This document shows positions 10,708-20,098 of a stretch of DNA of 64,000 nt, piece after piece. The stretch's first letter is position 1, and every line of letters starts with the position of its first letter. The stretch lies in contig NZ_JAGHRB010000002.1 of assembly GCF_017743995.1 (NCBI RefSeq), forward strand, positions 1 to 64,000, read 5' to 3'. A program made the translations under genes and the position numbers. This stretch comes from Ruegeria sp. R13_0. GTDB taxonomy: Bacteria > Pseudomonadota > Alphaproteobacteria > Rhodobacterales > Rhodobacteraceae. A model generated the notes under the pieces. The model saw only the letters and a list, made by a program, of their open reading frames with translations, was not told the origin of the DNA and searched no databases.

Positions 10708-11709
10708 CCGATATCCGCCGGGCCAAGGGTCATCCGGGTCCAGCATGTGCTGATGAACGCCGGTGATCCAACCTCGGCCGCTGATCTCGGGGATGATGGC
10801 CGCGCGGTCCCCGACCTTGGCGCCCTCGACAATCCGGCCGGCAAAACGCGATCCGATGATTGAAACGGCCTCAAAAACCTGCCCGACCTTCATCTGGCCC
10901 TTCGCGGCCATCAGGGCCATGCGCGCCGAGACCGCCGTTCCGGTTGGCGAGCGGTCAACTTTGCCGGGCTGGATCGCAACGGCGGATTTCCCTGTGAGTC
11001 CGGTTTCGGTTGTCTTCAAAGGCCCGCAAAAAGCGCAGAAAGAGATATGTTCCCAAGCCGCGTTTTGCGGGTGGGTAAAGCCAAGCTGATCATTGGCGGC
11101 ATTGGTGATGGCAACGCCCAGACGGGCAATATCGCGGGCCTCGGCCTCCACAATTTCGAACCCCAACGCCTCGGCATCGACCACCACGAAACTATCCCCT
11201 CCGTAGGCTGTATCAACGGTGAGGGTGCCTAGGCCCGGCACCTCCAGAGGGACTGCGATCTTGTCGGCAAAGCTTGGCAGGTTTTGCACATGGATACGCT
11301 GGGCTTTACCGTCTCGGCACTCCGCTCGGACGCGCACCAAACCGCCGGGAGCCTCGAGTGTCATATGCGTTTCCGGCTCTTGCATGGGAATGATGCCGCT
11401 GTCCAAAAGGACAGTGGACACACAGATCGAGTTTGACCCCGACATGGGCGGCGTGTCCTCCGGCTCCATGATAATGAACGCCGCATCCGCCTGCGGATGT
11501 TTCGGAGGGACCAGCAGGTTGACATGGCGAAAGACGCCGCCTCGGGGTTCATTCAGCACGAAATTGCGCAAGCTCTGATCCTGCGCAATGAATGTGCGTT
11601 GATCCCACAGGGTTTCTCCGGGTGGTGGTTGCACGCCACCGACGATGACGTCGCCCACCTCGCCTTCCGCATGGGCCGAGATCACGTGGACGGTTTTGAC
11701 GCTGCGCAT
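10678..11709 (-). CDS. Proline racemase-family protein (hydroxyproline epimerase/dehydratase group)
   Basis: A 343-residue member of the proline racemase fold. Family marks include the [14 protein letters not shown] start, the first catalytic loop ([10 protein letters not shown]), [25 protein letters not shown] and the C-terminal GRGWITG. The classical enzymes use two cysteines, one in each loop. Here the first position is Ser90 and the second Thr256, so neither catalytic cysteine is present. Members with one Cys replaced are known to act as 4-hydroxyproline 2-epimerases or trans-3-hydroxyproline dehydratases. With both replaced the reaction is uncertain. The gene lies 123 bases after the ABC ATPase gene on the same strand and may share its transcript, though a hydroxyproline pathway is not otherwise visible nearby. 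Confidence 0.8.
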   Translation of the reverse strand: MRSVKTVHVISAHAEGEVGDVIVGGVQPPPGETLWDQRTFIAQDQSLRNFVLNEPRGGVFRHVNLLVPPKHPQADAAFIIMEPEDTPPMSGSNSICVSTVLLDSGIIPMQEPETHMTLEAPGGLVRVRAECRDGKAQRIHVQNLPSFADKIAVPLEVPGLGTLTVDTAYGGDSFVVVDAEALGFEIVEAEARDIARLGVAITNAANDQLGFTHPQNAAWEHISFCAFCGPLKTTETGLTGKSAVAIQPGKVDRSPTGTAVSARMALMAAKGQMKVGQVFEAVSIIGSRFAGRIVEGAKVGDRAAIIPEISGRGWITGVHQHMLDPDDPWPGGYRLSDTWGVGR

Positions 11710-11832
11710 GAGGCCTCTCTACTCGAAATGAGTCGGGCCGACTGGCCTCGTTTGGACCAGTTCAGAGAACGACCCCGTTTCGGTCAAGCCTAAACCTGCG
11801 CTCAAAACACCCCAGTTGAACTTGAATCGCTG

Positions 11833-12891
11833 CTACCTAAACCGAACGCCAGTCTCAGGGTCGAACACCATGGCACGTTCGGGTTGGACCGTGATCCCGA
11901 TCTTCTCGCCTGTAGTGCTGCGTTGGTCATCCCGTTCTTCAACGATCAGCTTGTCGCCATTCGGGGTCAGAAGATAGGAATAGGACACGCCCCCAAGCGC
12001 CTCGGTCAAATCAACGGTGCAGGTGTCGGCACTGCGGTCGATCTGGATGTGTTCGGGCCGCATGCCAAGGGTCACCTTGTTTACCCCAGCCGGAACTTGG
12101 GCCGATACCGGCAACGGTTGACCAAGGGCCGGATGCGTGACGTGGCCGTCTGCATAGTCGCAGTCGAGAAAGTTCATCGCTGGCGAGCCGATGAAGCCCG
12201 CCACAAACCGGTTGTCCGGATCACGATACAGGTCCATCGGCGCGCCCACCTGCTCGATCCGGCCATCGCGCAGCACGACGATTTTGTCCGCCATTGTCAT
12301 AGCTTCGACCTGATCGTGGGTTACATAGATCATGGTGGCGCCAATCTCTTGATGCAGACGTGCGATTTCGACCCGCATCTCAACCCGAAGCTCGGCATCG
12401 AGGTTTGAGAGCGGTTCATCGAACAGGAACACCTCGGGGCCGCGCACAATCGCACGCCCGATGGCAACTCGCTGACGTTGACCACCGGACAGGGCCTTGG
12501 GCTTGCGTTTCAGGTATTGATCCAGTTTCAGAATACTGGAGGCGTCCTGAACCTTCTGGTCGATCTCTGCCTTGGGAACGCCGTTCATGCGCAGGCCAAA
12601 ACCCATATTCTCGGCGACCGTCATATGCGGGTACAAAGCGTAGGTCTGGAACACCATCGCCACGCCGCGTTTTGCAGGATCCATATGGGTCACCTCGCGC
12701 GCGCCAATATGAATTTGGCCTTCCGAAGTTTCCTCGAGCCCCGCAATCATCCGCAGTAGGGTGGACTTGCCGCAGCCCGAGGGGCCGACGAACACACAGA
12801 ATTCACCATCTTCGATTTCCAGGTCGATCCCGTGGATCACCTGAGTCTGGCCGTAGCGTTTGATCGCCTGATTGAGCGTTACACCTGTCAT
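11833..12891 (-). CDS. Sugar ABC transporter ATPase (MalK/UgpC type)
   Basis: A 352-residue ATPase of carbohydrate importers. Walker A is GPSGCGKST, the signature LSGGQRQRVAIGRAI, Walker B VFLFDEPLSNLD and the switch His lies in YVTHDQVEAM. The C-terminal 110 residues form the regulatory OB domain typical of MalK-type subunits. Its start overlaps the stop of the IclR gene, so both are one unit. It most likely powers the binding protein and permeases at 13844-16969, which are read the other way and have no ATPase of their own. Such ATPases may serve several importers, so sharing with other CUT1 systems in the cell is possible. Confidence 0.9.
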   Translation of the reverse strand: MTGVTLNQAIKRYGQTQVIHGIDLEIEDGEFCVFVGPSGCGKSTLLRMIAGLEETSEGQIHIGAREVTHMDPAKRGVAMVFQTYALYPHMTVAENMGFGLRMNGVPKAEIDQKVQDASSILKLDQYLKRKPKALSGGQRQRVAIGRAIVRGPEVFLFDEPLSNLDAELRVEMRVEIARLHQEIGATMIYVTHDQVEAMTMADKIVVLRDGRIEQVGAPMDLYRDPDNRFVAGFIGSPAMNFLDCDYADGHVTHPALGQPLPVSAQVPAGVNKVTLGMRPEHIQIDRSADTCTVDLTEALGGVSYSYLLTPNGDKLIVEERDDQRSTTGEKIGITVQPERAMVFDPETGVRFR

Positions 12892-13733
12892 GTCGATTGC
12901 ATCCTGTTATTCTGTCCATTCGGGCGGGTTTCGGGGAACCGCCAAGCCTGCGCCTCGGTCGCGATCTGGTCGGCAACGCGCCGCACCCGCGGGACCCAGG
13001 CCTCTAGTTGATTGAAATCCATCCGTCCGGTTGAACCGGTTACGGAAATTGCGCCCAAAACGCGCCCGCTCGAGGTCAGAACCGGACAGGCTACGCAAAT
13101 AATGCCGGGCTCATGCTCTTCATCGTCGATCGCGTAGCCTCGGCTGCGAATCAGTTCCAAATCCGCCCGCAAATCCGCCTCGGAGGTCAGAGTCTTGTCC
13201 GTGAAACGGTGATAGCTTTGCTGGGATACGGCGCGGTCCAATGCGGGCCCATCCAGAAACGCCATCATCGCCTTGCCTACACCGGTGCAATAGGCCGGGC
13301 CAACCTTGCCGGCCTGCGAATACATCTCGACCGGCTGGGCGGCGTTGCGTTTGTCGACATACAGAACCTGATTGGAATCCAGCTGCGCCAAATGCACCGT
13401 TTCCCCTGTCTCTGCGCTGAGCGTATCCAGAAACGGCCGCGCGATAGGGGCCAGAGAGCTTTGCGTCCAAGCCGTATGCGCCAGACGGACCAGCCGCAAA
13501 CCCGGTGAATAGGTCTGCCTGTCAGGTTCATAGGCCAGCATACCCTGATTGGTCAGCGATTGCAGAAAGCGATAGAGCGTCGCTTTGGGAAAGCTGCTGC
13601 TCTCCAGCAGTTCCGCGAACCGCACCGGGCGCTCGAACGAGGCCACGTGCTCCAGCACATCACATGCTTTGCCTATTGTTCCGTCACCAGCCACGGGTGT
13701 GTGTTCTCCTCCGTTTGACCCCCGTTCGACCAC
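12888..13733 (-). CDS. IclR-family regulator of the galactoside region
   Basis: A transcription factor with an N-terminal winged helix (GTIGKACDVLEHVASFERPV, then SSFPKATLYRFLQSL) and a C-terminal effector domain (YCTGVGKAMMAFL, DDEEHEPGIICVACPV, GAISVTGSTGRM). The listed start is a GTG at 13733. An internal GTG at 13694 has a better ribosome site (GGAGGAG) and would give 268 residues, so the start is not settled. The gene diverges from the binding-protein gene at 13844 and shares the gap with it. It probably controls the galactoside importer and downstream enzymes in response to a galactose-pathway intermediate, as related regulators respond to sugar acids. The effector is inference. Confidence 0.87.
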   Translation of the reverse strand: MVERGSNGGEHTPVAGDGTIGKACDVLEHVASFERPVRFAELLESSSFPKATLYRFLQSLTNQGMLAYEPDRQTYSPGLRLVRLAHTAWTQSSLAPIARPFLDTLSAETGETVHLAQLDSNQVLYVDKRNAAQPVEMYSQAGKVGPAYCTGVGKAMMAFLDGPALDRAVSQQSYHRFTDKTLTSEADLRADLELIRSRGYAIDDEEHEPGIICVACPVLTSSGRVLGAISVTGSTGRMDFNQLEAWVPRVRRVADQIATEAQAWRFPETRPNGQNNRMQST

Positions 13734-13751
13734 GGTGTTTGCACGAGGGTC

Positions 13752-13797
13752 TTGACAAGACTAGCCGAGTCGATGTGTAGTTTTCAATATATAAAAC
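13752..13797 (+). promoter_or_regulatory. Promoter and candidate IclR operator of the galactoside operon
   Basis: A -35 box TTGACA lies at 13752-13757 and a possible -10 TGTAGT at 13776-13781 (18-base spacer). Directly after it, GTTTTCAATATATAAAAC at 13780-13797 is an imperfect inverted repeat (GTTTT ... AAAAC). A repressor bound there would block the promoter. Assignment to the neighbouring IclR protein is inference. Confidence 0.5.
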
Positions 13798-13843
13798 ACG
13801 GTTTCACTATTTGGAACTAAAATGGAAGCTAAGGGAGGACACC

Positions 13844-15103
13844 ATGCATTCCATGTTCAAGCGCACCGCTGCCGCACTGGCGGCGAGTGTGGCACTAGCT
13901 GCACCCGTTGCCGCCGAACTGACCGGCGAACTGCGCATCTTTCTTGACACCTCAAACCCGGCGCCACGTGCGACGATGGAAGCGATGATCGAACAGTTTC
14001 AGGCCCAGCACCCGGATCTGGCCATCGAAACCACAGTGATCGACCGCGAGGCGTATAAGACGCAGATCCGCAACTTCCTGACGGCTGACACGCCGGATGT
14101 AGCTACATGGTATGCCGCAAACCGCATGAAGCCTTATGTTGAGGCGGGTCTGTTCGAAGACGTTTCGGACCTGTGGGCAGAGCCTGAGATCGCCGAGAAT
14201 CTGGCCTCGACCAAAGGCGCGATGACCCTTGATGGTAAGCAGTGGGGCGTGCCCTATACCTACTATCAGTGGGGCGTTTACTACCGCAAAGACATCTTCG
14301 ACGAGCTGGGCCTGACCGAGCCGACCACCTGGGAAGAAGAGCTGGCGAACTGCGAGAAGATCGTCGCCTCGGGTCGCGCCTGCTATACCATCGGGACCAA
14401 GTTCCTGTGGACCGCCGGTGGCTGGTTCGACTATCTGAACATGCGCACCAACGGGTTCGACTTCCACAACCAGCTCGCCAATGGCGAAATCAGCTGGGAA
14501 GACGACCGGGTCAAGCAGACCTTCGCCAACTGGAAACAGCTGGTCGACATGGGTGCCTTTATCGACAACCACCAGACCTATAGCTGGCAGGAAGCCCTGC
14601 CCTTCATGGTGAACGGAGACGCGGCCGCCTATCTGATGGGCAACTTTGCTGTTGCACCTCTGCGCGAAGCGGGTCTGACAGACGATCAGTTGGACTTCTA
14701 CCAGTTCGTCGCGATCAACCCCGATGTTGAACTGGCCGAGGACGCCCCTACCGATACGTTCCACATCCCGGCCAACGCTTCGAACAAGGAAGCCGCGCGC
14801 GAGTTCCTGCGCTTCGTCGTGTCTCCGGACGTTCAGACCGAAATCAACAACGGTTCCAACCTGGGCCAGCTTCCGGTTAACGCGCAATCCTCGGTGGATG
14901 ATGACAAGTTCCTCCAGCAAGGGTTTACCATGCTGTCCTCGAACAGCCCCGGCGGTGTCGCCCAGTTCTGGGACCGCGACGCACCGGCTGAAATGGCCAA
15001 GGTCTCTATGGAAGGCTTCCAGGAATTCATGGTCAAGCCGGACAATCTGGACAAGATTCTGGCCAAACTGGAACGCGCACGTAGCCGTATATACGACAAC
15101 TGA
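13844..15103 (+). CDS. Periplasmic binding protein of a galactoside-type ABC importer
   Basis: A 419-residue solute-binding protein of the CUT1 (family 1) group. The first 24 residues form a signal peptide (positive FKR, then AALAASVALAAPVAA). The mature part has the usual ELRIFLDTSNPAPRATMEAM start and the YTYYQWGVYYRKDIFDELGL segment common in this family. The start at 13844 has GGGAGG upstream; an in-frame ATG at 13811 lies before the ribosome site and would spoil the signal peptide. Two hairpins follow the stop before the permeases, a common way to keep binding-protein mRNA abundant. With a GH4 alpha-galactosidase downstream, alpha-galactosides (melibiose, raffinose type) are the likely ligands, though this is inferred. 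Confidence 0.87.
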   Translation: MHSMFKRTAAALAASVALAAPVAAELTGELRIFLDTSNPAPRATMEAMIEQFQAQHPDLAIETTVIDREAYKTQIRNFLTADTPDVATWYAANRMKPYVEAGLFEDVSDLWAEPEIAENLASTKGAMTLDGKQWGVPYTYYQWGVYYRKDIFDELGLTEPTTWEEELANCEKIVASGRACYTIGTKFLWTAGGWFDYLNMRTNGFDFHNQLANGEISWEDDRVKQTFANWKQLVDMGAFIDNHQTYSWQEALPFMVNGDAAAYLMGNFAVAPLREAGLTDDQLDFYQFVAINPDVELAEDAPTDTFHIPANASNKEAAREFLRFVVSPDVQTEINNGSNLGQLPVNAQSSVDDDKFLQQGFTMLSSNSPGGVAQFWDRDAPAEMAKVSMEGFQEFMVKPDNLDKILAKLERARSRIYDN

Positions 15104-15112
15104 TCTGGCAGG

Positions 15113-15172
15113 GGCCGGGTAAACTCCCGGCCTACGCCTTCTTCAATTGCAAGGCGGGCTTCAACCCGCCTT
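15113..15172 (+). other. Two intercistronic hairpins after the binding-protein gene
   Basis: Stem GGCCGGG (15113-15119) with CCCGGCC (15126-15132), then an 8-bp stem AAGGCGGG (15151-15158) with CCCGCCTT (15165-15172). Neither has a T run. They sit between binding protein and first permease, where they can protect upstream mRNA from 3' decay and partly stop transcription. Confidence 0.6.
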
Positions 15173-15195
15173 CGCCCCCAGATCCGAGATAGCCC

Positions 15196-16119
15196 ATGTC
15201 AGCCGTCGACACACAGGAACAGGAAAGCTGGTTCCATCGCAACCAACAACGCATCGCGCCCTGGCTCTTCCTTGCGCCGGGCCTGTTGTTCTTCATGGTC
15301 TATGTGATCATCCCGGTCTTTCAGTCCTTTAACCTGTCACTTTATGAATGGGATGGGCTGGGCGCCGCAGAATATGTAGGGTTCCGCAACTACGAGGACC
15401 TTTATTGGGAGTGGGTGGATCGCGATGCGTTCTACACTTCACTCAAGAACAACCTGATCTGGTTGATCCTGTATCTGGCAGCGATCCCGGCGGGCCTGTT
15501 CATCGCCCTGTTCCTGAACCAGACGGTCTGGGGCATTCGACTCTACAAGTCTCTGTTTTTCTTTCCGTTCGTGATCTCTCAAGTCGTTGTTGGGCTGGTT
15601 TTTACGTGGTTCTACGACCCGACATTCGGGTTGTTGAACGAATTCCTGGGTTTCTTTGGTCTTGGCCCGCTGAATGTGCTGGGGGATGAAAAACTGGTCA
15701 CATACGGCATCATCGTCGCCGGCCTGTGGCCGCAAACAGCCTATTGCATGATCCTGTATCTGACCGGCCTGAACGCCGTGGATCCCGAACAGATCGAGGC
15801 CGGACGTTTGGACGGTGCAAAAGGTGGGCGGATGCTGTGGCACATCATCCTGCCGCAACTGCGCCCGGCGACGTTTATCGCCTTTGTCGTGACGATCATT
15901 GGCGCTCTGCGGTCCTTCGACCTGATCTCGATCATGACGCAGGGTGGGCCGTTCGGGTCGTCCCGCGTGCTGGCCTATTACATGTTCGAGGTCGCCCTGT
16001 CTGAATACGGCTTCCGCATGGGATATGGCGCGGCCATCGCTGTGATCCTGTTCCTCATTATGCTGTGCTTCATCGCCTATTTCCTGTGGTCGATGTACCG
16101 CGAAGAAAGGGGGCACTGA
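15196..16119 (+). CDS. Sugar ABC permease, MalF/UgpA type
   Basis: A 307-residue inner-membrane protein with about six membrane segments; the first is APWLFLAPGLLFFMVYVIIP. The ATPase-contact EAA loop is visible as IEAGRLDGAKGGRMLWHIIL followed by PQLRPA. It is the first of two permeases lying head to tail after the binding-protein gene, with its partner starting one base after its stop. The pair forms the membrane channel of a CUT1-type sugar importer. Confidence 0.9.
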   Translation: MSAVDTQEQESWFHRNQQRIAPWLFLAPGLLFFMVYVIIPVFQSFNLSLYEWDGLGAAEYVGFRNYEDLYWEWVDRDAFYTSLKNNLIWLILYLAAIPAGLFIALFLNQTVWGIRLYKSLFFFPFVISQVVVGLVFTWFYDPTFGLLNEFLGFFGLGPLNVLGDEKLVTYGIIVAGLWPQTAYCMILYLTGLNAVDPEQIEAGRLDGAKGGRMLWHIILPQLRPATFIAFVVTIIGALRSFDLISIMTQGGPFGSSRVLAYYMFEVALSEYGFRMGYGAAIAVILFLIMLCFIAYFLWSMYREERGH

Positions 16120-16120
16120 G

Positions 16121-16969
16121 ATGTTTCCTAAACCCATCGAAAAACAACCCCGCGCGGCACAGATCACTTATCAGGCTATGCTGCCCATTGCCCTGCTGCT
16201 GTGGCTCGGCCCCTTGCTTGCAGTTGCCTTGTTCTCAATCAAGCCCGAGGCGGATTTCACCAACGCAAACTACTGGGGCTTGCCGTCCCGGTTTGAGGGC
16301 GCGGTCAACTATGGACAGGTCTTCTTCAACTCGGACATGCCGCGATATCTGCTGAACTCATTCATGATCACCATTCCAACGGTGATCGGAGCGGTTGCGC
16401 TCAGCTGCATGACTGGGTTCGCGCTGGGGATCTACAAATTCAAGTCGAACCTGTGGATCTTCTTCATGTTCGTGGCGGGCAACTTTGTCCCGTTCCAGAT
16501 CCTCATGGTTCCGGTTCGCGACCTGACGTTAGAGCTTGGCCTCTACAATACCAAAACCGGGCTGGTCCTGTTCCACATCGCGTTCCAGACTGGGTTTTGC
16601 ACGCTGTTCATGCGAAACTTCATCCGCGCGCTGCCTTTTGAACTGATCGAAGCCGCCCGAGTCGAGGGCATCAGCGAGGTCCGCATCTTCTGGTACGTGG
16701 TCCTGCCCCTGATGAAACCCGCCATCGCAGCGCTGAGCGTGCTGATCTTCACCTTCATCTGGAACGACTATTTCTGGGCCGTGGTCCTGACCCAAGGGGC
16801 CGAAAGCCAACCTGTGACGGCCGGGATCACCAGCTTCAACGCTCAGTACCGCGCGGCCTATCAACTGATGAGCGCGGGTTCCCTCGTTGCCGCCTTGCCG
16901 CCTGTGGCCATGTTCTTCCTGATGCAGAAACACTTCATCGCGGGTTTGACCCTTGGAGCTGTTAAATAA
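16121..16969 (+). CDS. Sugar ABC permease, MalG/UgpE type
   Basis: A 282-residue inner-membrane protein, second permease of the importer. The EAA loop reads IEAARVEGISEVRIFWYVVL followed by PLMKPA, and the protein ends QKHFIAGLTLGAVK, as is typical of MalG-type subunits. It begins one base after the stop of its partner. The GH4 gene follows 22 bases later, linking transport to hydrolysis in one transcript. Confidence 0.9.
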   Translation: MFPKPIEKQPRAAQITYQAMLPIALLLWLGPLLAVALFSIKPEADFTNANYWGLPSRFEGAVNYGQVFFNSDMPRYLLNSFMITIPTVIGAVALSCMTGFALGIYKFKSNLWIFFMFVAGNFVPFQILMVPVRDLTLELGLYNTKTGLVLFHIAFQTGFCTLFMRNFIRALPFELIEAARVEGISEVRIFWYVVLPLMKPAIAALSVLIFTFIWNDYFWAVVLTQGAESQPVTAGITSFNAQYRAAYQLMSAGSLVAALPPVAMFFLMQKHFIAGLTLGAVK

Positions 16970-16991
16970 CGCCAAACGAGAGTTTTGCAAA

Positions 16992-18332
16992 ATGACCAAA
17001 ATCACCTTTATCGGCGCGGGTTCCACGATCTTTATGCGTAATATCGTGGGCGATGCGCTGCTGACCCCAGCGCTGGCCGACAGCCATTTCGCGCTCATGG
17101 ATATCGACCCGCAGCGTCTGGCCGAAAGCGAAACCGTGGCGCGAGCCATGATCCGTTCGGTCGGCACCGGAGCAACGGTTACCACCCACACCGACCGCCG
17201 CGCGGCGTTGGAGGGGGCTGATTTCGTCATCACTGCCTTTCAAGTCGGCGGGTACGAACCCTGCACGGTGACGGATTTTGAGATCCCCAAGCAATACGGG
17301 TTGCGCCAGACAATCGCAGATACGCTCGGGATCGGAGGGATCATGCGCGGTCTGCGCACCGTCCCAGTACTGTGGGGCGTGGCACAGGATATGATGCAGC
17401 TCTGCCCCAACGCGACGCTGTTGCAATATGTGAACCCGATGGCCATCAACACCTGGGCTCTGGCCGAGCAATTCCCGGACCTGAAACAGGTCGGCCTGTG
17501 CCATTCGGTCCAGAATACGGTCGAAGAGCTTGCCCATGATCTGGACCTGCCCAAGGATGAGATCCGCTACAAGGTGGCAGGCGTGAACCATGTGGCCTTC
17601 TTCCTGCGGCTGGATCATCTGGGCCGCGACCTCTACCCCGCGTTGCGCAGGGGCTATGCGCACGGTACTCTGCCCAAACCACCTCTGTTGATGCCACGCT
17701 GCCCCAACAAGGTCCGGTACGAAGTGATGGACCACTTGGGCTACTTCTGCACCGAGAGTTCGGAACATCTGGCAGAATATGTGCCGTGGTTCATCAAGGA
17801 CGGGCGGCCCGACCTGATCGAACAATTCTCGATCCCGCTGGATGAATACCCCACCCGCTGTGTCGAGCAGGTCGCGGATTGGAAAGAACAGGCCAAGACA
17901 CTGACAGACGGGCGCGATGTCTCGGTCACCCGCAGCCACGAATTCGCGGCGGACCTGATGAACGCCGTCGTCACGGACACGCCCTATACGGCCTATGGAA
18001 ACCTGCCCAATACGGGTCAGATCCCACAATTGCCCTTGGGCGCTGCGGTGGAAACCCCCTGTCTGGTCGATTCAAACGGCGTTCAGCCCTCGGTCGTTAC
18101 CGACATCCCGCCGCAGCTGGTAGCGCTGATGCGCACCCAGATCAACGTGCAAGAGCTGACCGTCCGGGCGCTGACCGAACAAAACGCCGAACATATCTAC
18201 CATGCCGCCATGATGGACCCGCATACTGCAGCGGAACTGGACCTGCGCCAGATTCGCAGCCTTGTGACCGACCTTCTGACCGCGCATGCGGAGTGGCTGC
18301 CCGACTGGTGCCGCCCCCTCCGCGCGGCATGA
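16992..18332 (+). CDS. GH4 family alpha-galactosidase (MelA-like)
   Basis: A 446-residue glycosidase of family GH4, which uses NAD and a divalent metal instead of two acidic residues. The dinucleotide site is ITFIGAGSTIF near the start. The metal-binding Cys170-His171 lie in GLCHSVQ, and His200 in VAGVNH. The CHSV form is the one seen in MelA alpha-galactosidases; alpha-glucosidases and glucuronidases of the family differ here. The ATG at 16992 starts the Rossmann motif at the normal distance; an upstream ATG at 16953 lies inside the permease gene. It would release galactose from imported alpha-galactosides in the cytoplasm, feeding the De Ley-Doudoroff genes that follow. Confidence 0.83.
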   Translation: MTKITFIGAGSTIFMRNIVGDALLTPALADSHFALMDIDPQRLAESETVARAMIRSVGTGATVTTHTDRRAALEGADFVITAFQVGGYEPCTVTDFEIPKQYGLRQTIADTLGIGGIMRGLRTVPVLWGVAQDMMQLCPNATLLQYVNPMAINTWALAEQFPDLKQVGLCHSVQNTVEELAHDLDLPKDEIRYKVAGVNHVAFFLRLDHLGRDLYPALRRGYAHGTLPKPPLLMPRCPNKVRYEVMDHLGYFCTESSEHLAEYVPWFIKDGRPDLIEQFSIPLDEYPTRCVEQVADWKEQAKTLTDGRDVSVTRSHEFAADLMNAVVTDTPYTAYGNLPNTGQIPQLPLGAAVETPCLVDSNGVQPSVVTDIPPQLVALMRTQINVQELTVRALTEQNAEHIYHAAMMDPHTAAELDLRQIRSLVTDLLTAHAEWLPDWCRPLRAA

Positions 18333-18388
18333 TCTTCATCTTTTCACAATTACTCAATTCCAACCCCAGCTAAAGAAGCGAAGCCAGA

Positions 18389-20098
18389 ATGACAAAGAAA
18401 CGCCGCTCATCGCATTGGTACGGAAAACTCGACAAGGACGGGTTCATCCACCGCTCCTGGATGAAAAACCAGGGCTTTCCCGATCACGCCTTCGACGGAC
18501 GCCCCATCATCGGCATCTGCAATACATGGTCGGAACTGACCCCCTGCAACTCGGGCCTGCGCGATCTGGCCGAAGGCGTAAAACGCGGCGTGTGGGAGGC
18601 CGGAGGCTTCCCGGTCGAATTCCCGGTCATGTCGCTGGGCGAGACCCAGATGAAGCCCACGGCCATGCTGTTCCGCAATCTGCTGGCCATGGATGTCGAA
18701 GAATCCATCCGCGCCTATGGCATTGACGGCGTCGTTCTGCTTGGCGGATGTGACAAGACCACGCCGGGGCAACTGATGGGCGCGGCCTCGGTCGATCTGC
18801 CCTCGATCGTGGTCAGTTCCGGGCCGATGCTGAACGGCAAGTTCAAGGGCAAGGACATCGGATCGGGCACCGATGTCTGGAAGTTTTCGGAAGAGGTCCG
18901 CGCAGGTGAAATGACGCTGCAGGATTTCATGAACGCCGAATCCGGTATGTCGCGCAGCGCTGGGGTCTGCATGACCATGGGCACGGCCTCAACCATGGCC
19001 TCGCTGGTCGAAGCCATGGGCATGTCCCTGCCCACCAACGCCGCCCTGCCCGCGGTTGACGCGCGCCGCATGGCGCTGGCACACCTGACCGGCAAGCGGA
19101 TTGTCGAGATGGTGGACGAAGACCTCAAACCCTCGGACATCCTGACCAAGGAAGCGTTTGAGAACGCCATTCTCGCCAATGCCGCCGTGGGAGGCTCAAC
19201 CAACGCCGTGGTTCACCTGCTGGCGCTGGCAGGTCGGGTTGGTGTCGATCTGACGCTGAAAGACTTTGAAATCGGCTCGGAAATTCCCCTGCTGGTCAAC
19301 TGCATGCCGTCTGGTAAATACCTGATGGAGGATTTCTGTTACGCAGGCGGCGTGCCTGTGGTGCTGAATGAACTCAAACCCTTCTTGCGCCCTGCGAAAA
19401 CTGTTCTGAACAAGGATATCGCGGCCCATTACGACGGGGCAGAGTGTTACAATCGCGACGTGATCCGCCCCTTCGATGATCCGGTCAAACCGGCAGCTGG
19501 CCTGCGCGTTCTGCGCGGCAATCTCGCGCCAAACGGGGCCATTGTGAAACCGTCGGCAGCGACGGATGAGTTGCTGGAAACCGAGGCCGAAGCTTTCGTT
19601 TTCGAAAGCATCGAAGACCTGAAGGCCAATATCGACCGCGAAAACCTGCCTGTGACGTCCGAGACCATTCTGGTCCTCAAAGGCTGCGGACCCAAGGGCT
19701 ATCCCGGCATGCCCGAGGTCGGTAACATGCCGATCCCTGCCAAGCTGGTGAAAGAAGGCGTGCGCGACATGATCCGTATCTCGGACGCGCGCATGTCCGG
19801 CACCGCCTTCGGTACTGTCATCCTGCATGTCAGCCCCGAGGCGCAGGCCGGTGGCACATTGGCATTGGTCAGGACCGGCGACCGCATCCGCGTCTCGGCA
19901 AGTAAGGGAAAGCTTGAACTGCTGGTCGATGAGGCAGAGCTCGACACCCGCCGCGCGGCCTGGCAACCGGAGGCACCGCATTACACGCGCGGCTACGCCC
20001 GACTTTACATCGACCACGTACTGCAAGCCGATCAGGGCGCTGACCTTGATTTCCTTGTCGGCAAAGACACACGCCTCGTCACCAGAGAGAGTCACTAA
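18389..20098 (+). CDS. IlvD/EDD-family sugar-acid dehydratase, probable galactonate dehydratase
   Basis: A 569-residue iron-sulfur dehydratase. Cluster and metal-site motifs are visible: CNTWSELTPCN near residue 45, LGGCDKTTPGQ, and SAGVCMTMGTAST. The sequence is of the L-arabinonate/D-galactonate/xylonate branch, not the branched-chain amino-acid IlvD. In this operon it would convert galactonate to 2-dehydro-3-deoxygalactonate, the substrate of the kinase at 20867. Many bacteria use an enolase-family DgoD for this step; none is seen here. Its stop overlaps the start of the SDR gene by one base (TAATG). Substrate is inferred from neighbours; arabinonate or fuconate are alternatives. Confidence 0.83.
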   Translation: MTKKRRSSHWYGKLDKDGFIHRSWMKNQGFPDHAFDGRPIIGICNTWSELTPCNSGLRDLAEGVKRGVWEAGGFPVEFPVMSLGETQMKPTAMLFRNLLAMDVEESIRAYGIDGVVLLGGCDKTTPGQLMGAASVDLPSIVVSSGPMLNGKFKGKDIGSGTDVWKFSEEVRAGEMTLQDFMNAESGMSRSAGVCMTMGTASTMASLVEAMGMSLPTNAALPAVDARRMALAHLTGKRIVEMVDEDLKPSDILTKEAFENAILANAAVGGSTNAVVHLLALAGRVGVDLTLKDFEIGSEIPLLVNCMPSGKYLMEDFCYAGGVPVVLNELKPFLRPAKTVLNKDIAAHYDGAECYNRDVIRPFDDPVKPAAGLRVLRGNLAPNGAIVKPSAATDELLETEAEAFVFESIEDLKANIDRENLPVTSETILVLKGCGPKGYPGMPEVGNMPIPAKLVKEGVRDMIRISDARMSGTAFGTVILHVSPEAQAGGTLALVRTGDRIRVSASKGKLELLVDEAELDTRRAAWQPEAPHYTRGYARLYIDHVLQADQGADLDFLVGKDTRLVTRESH

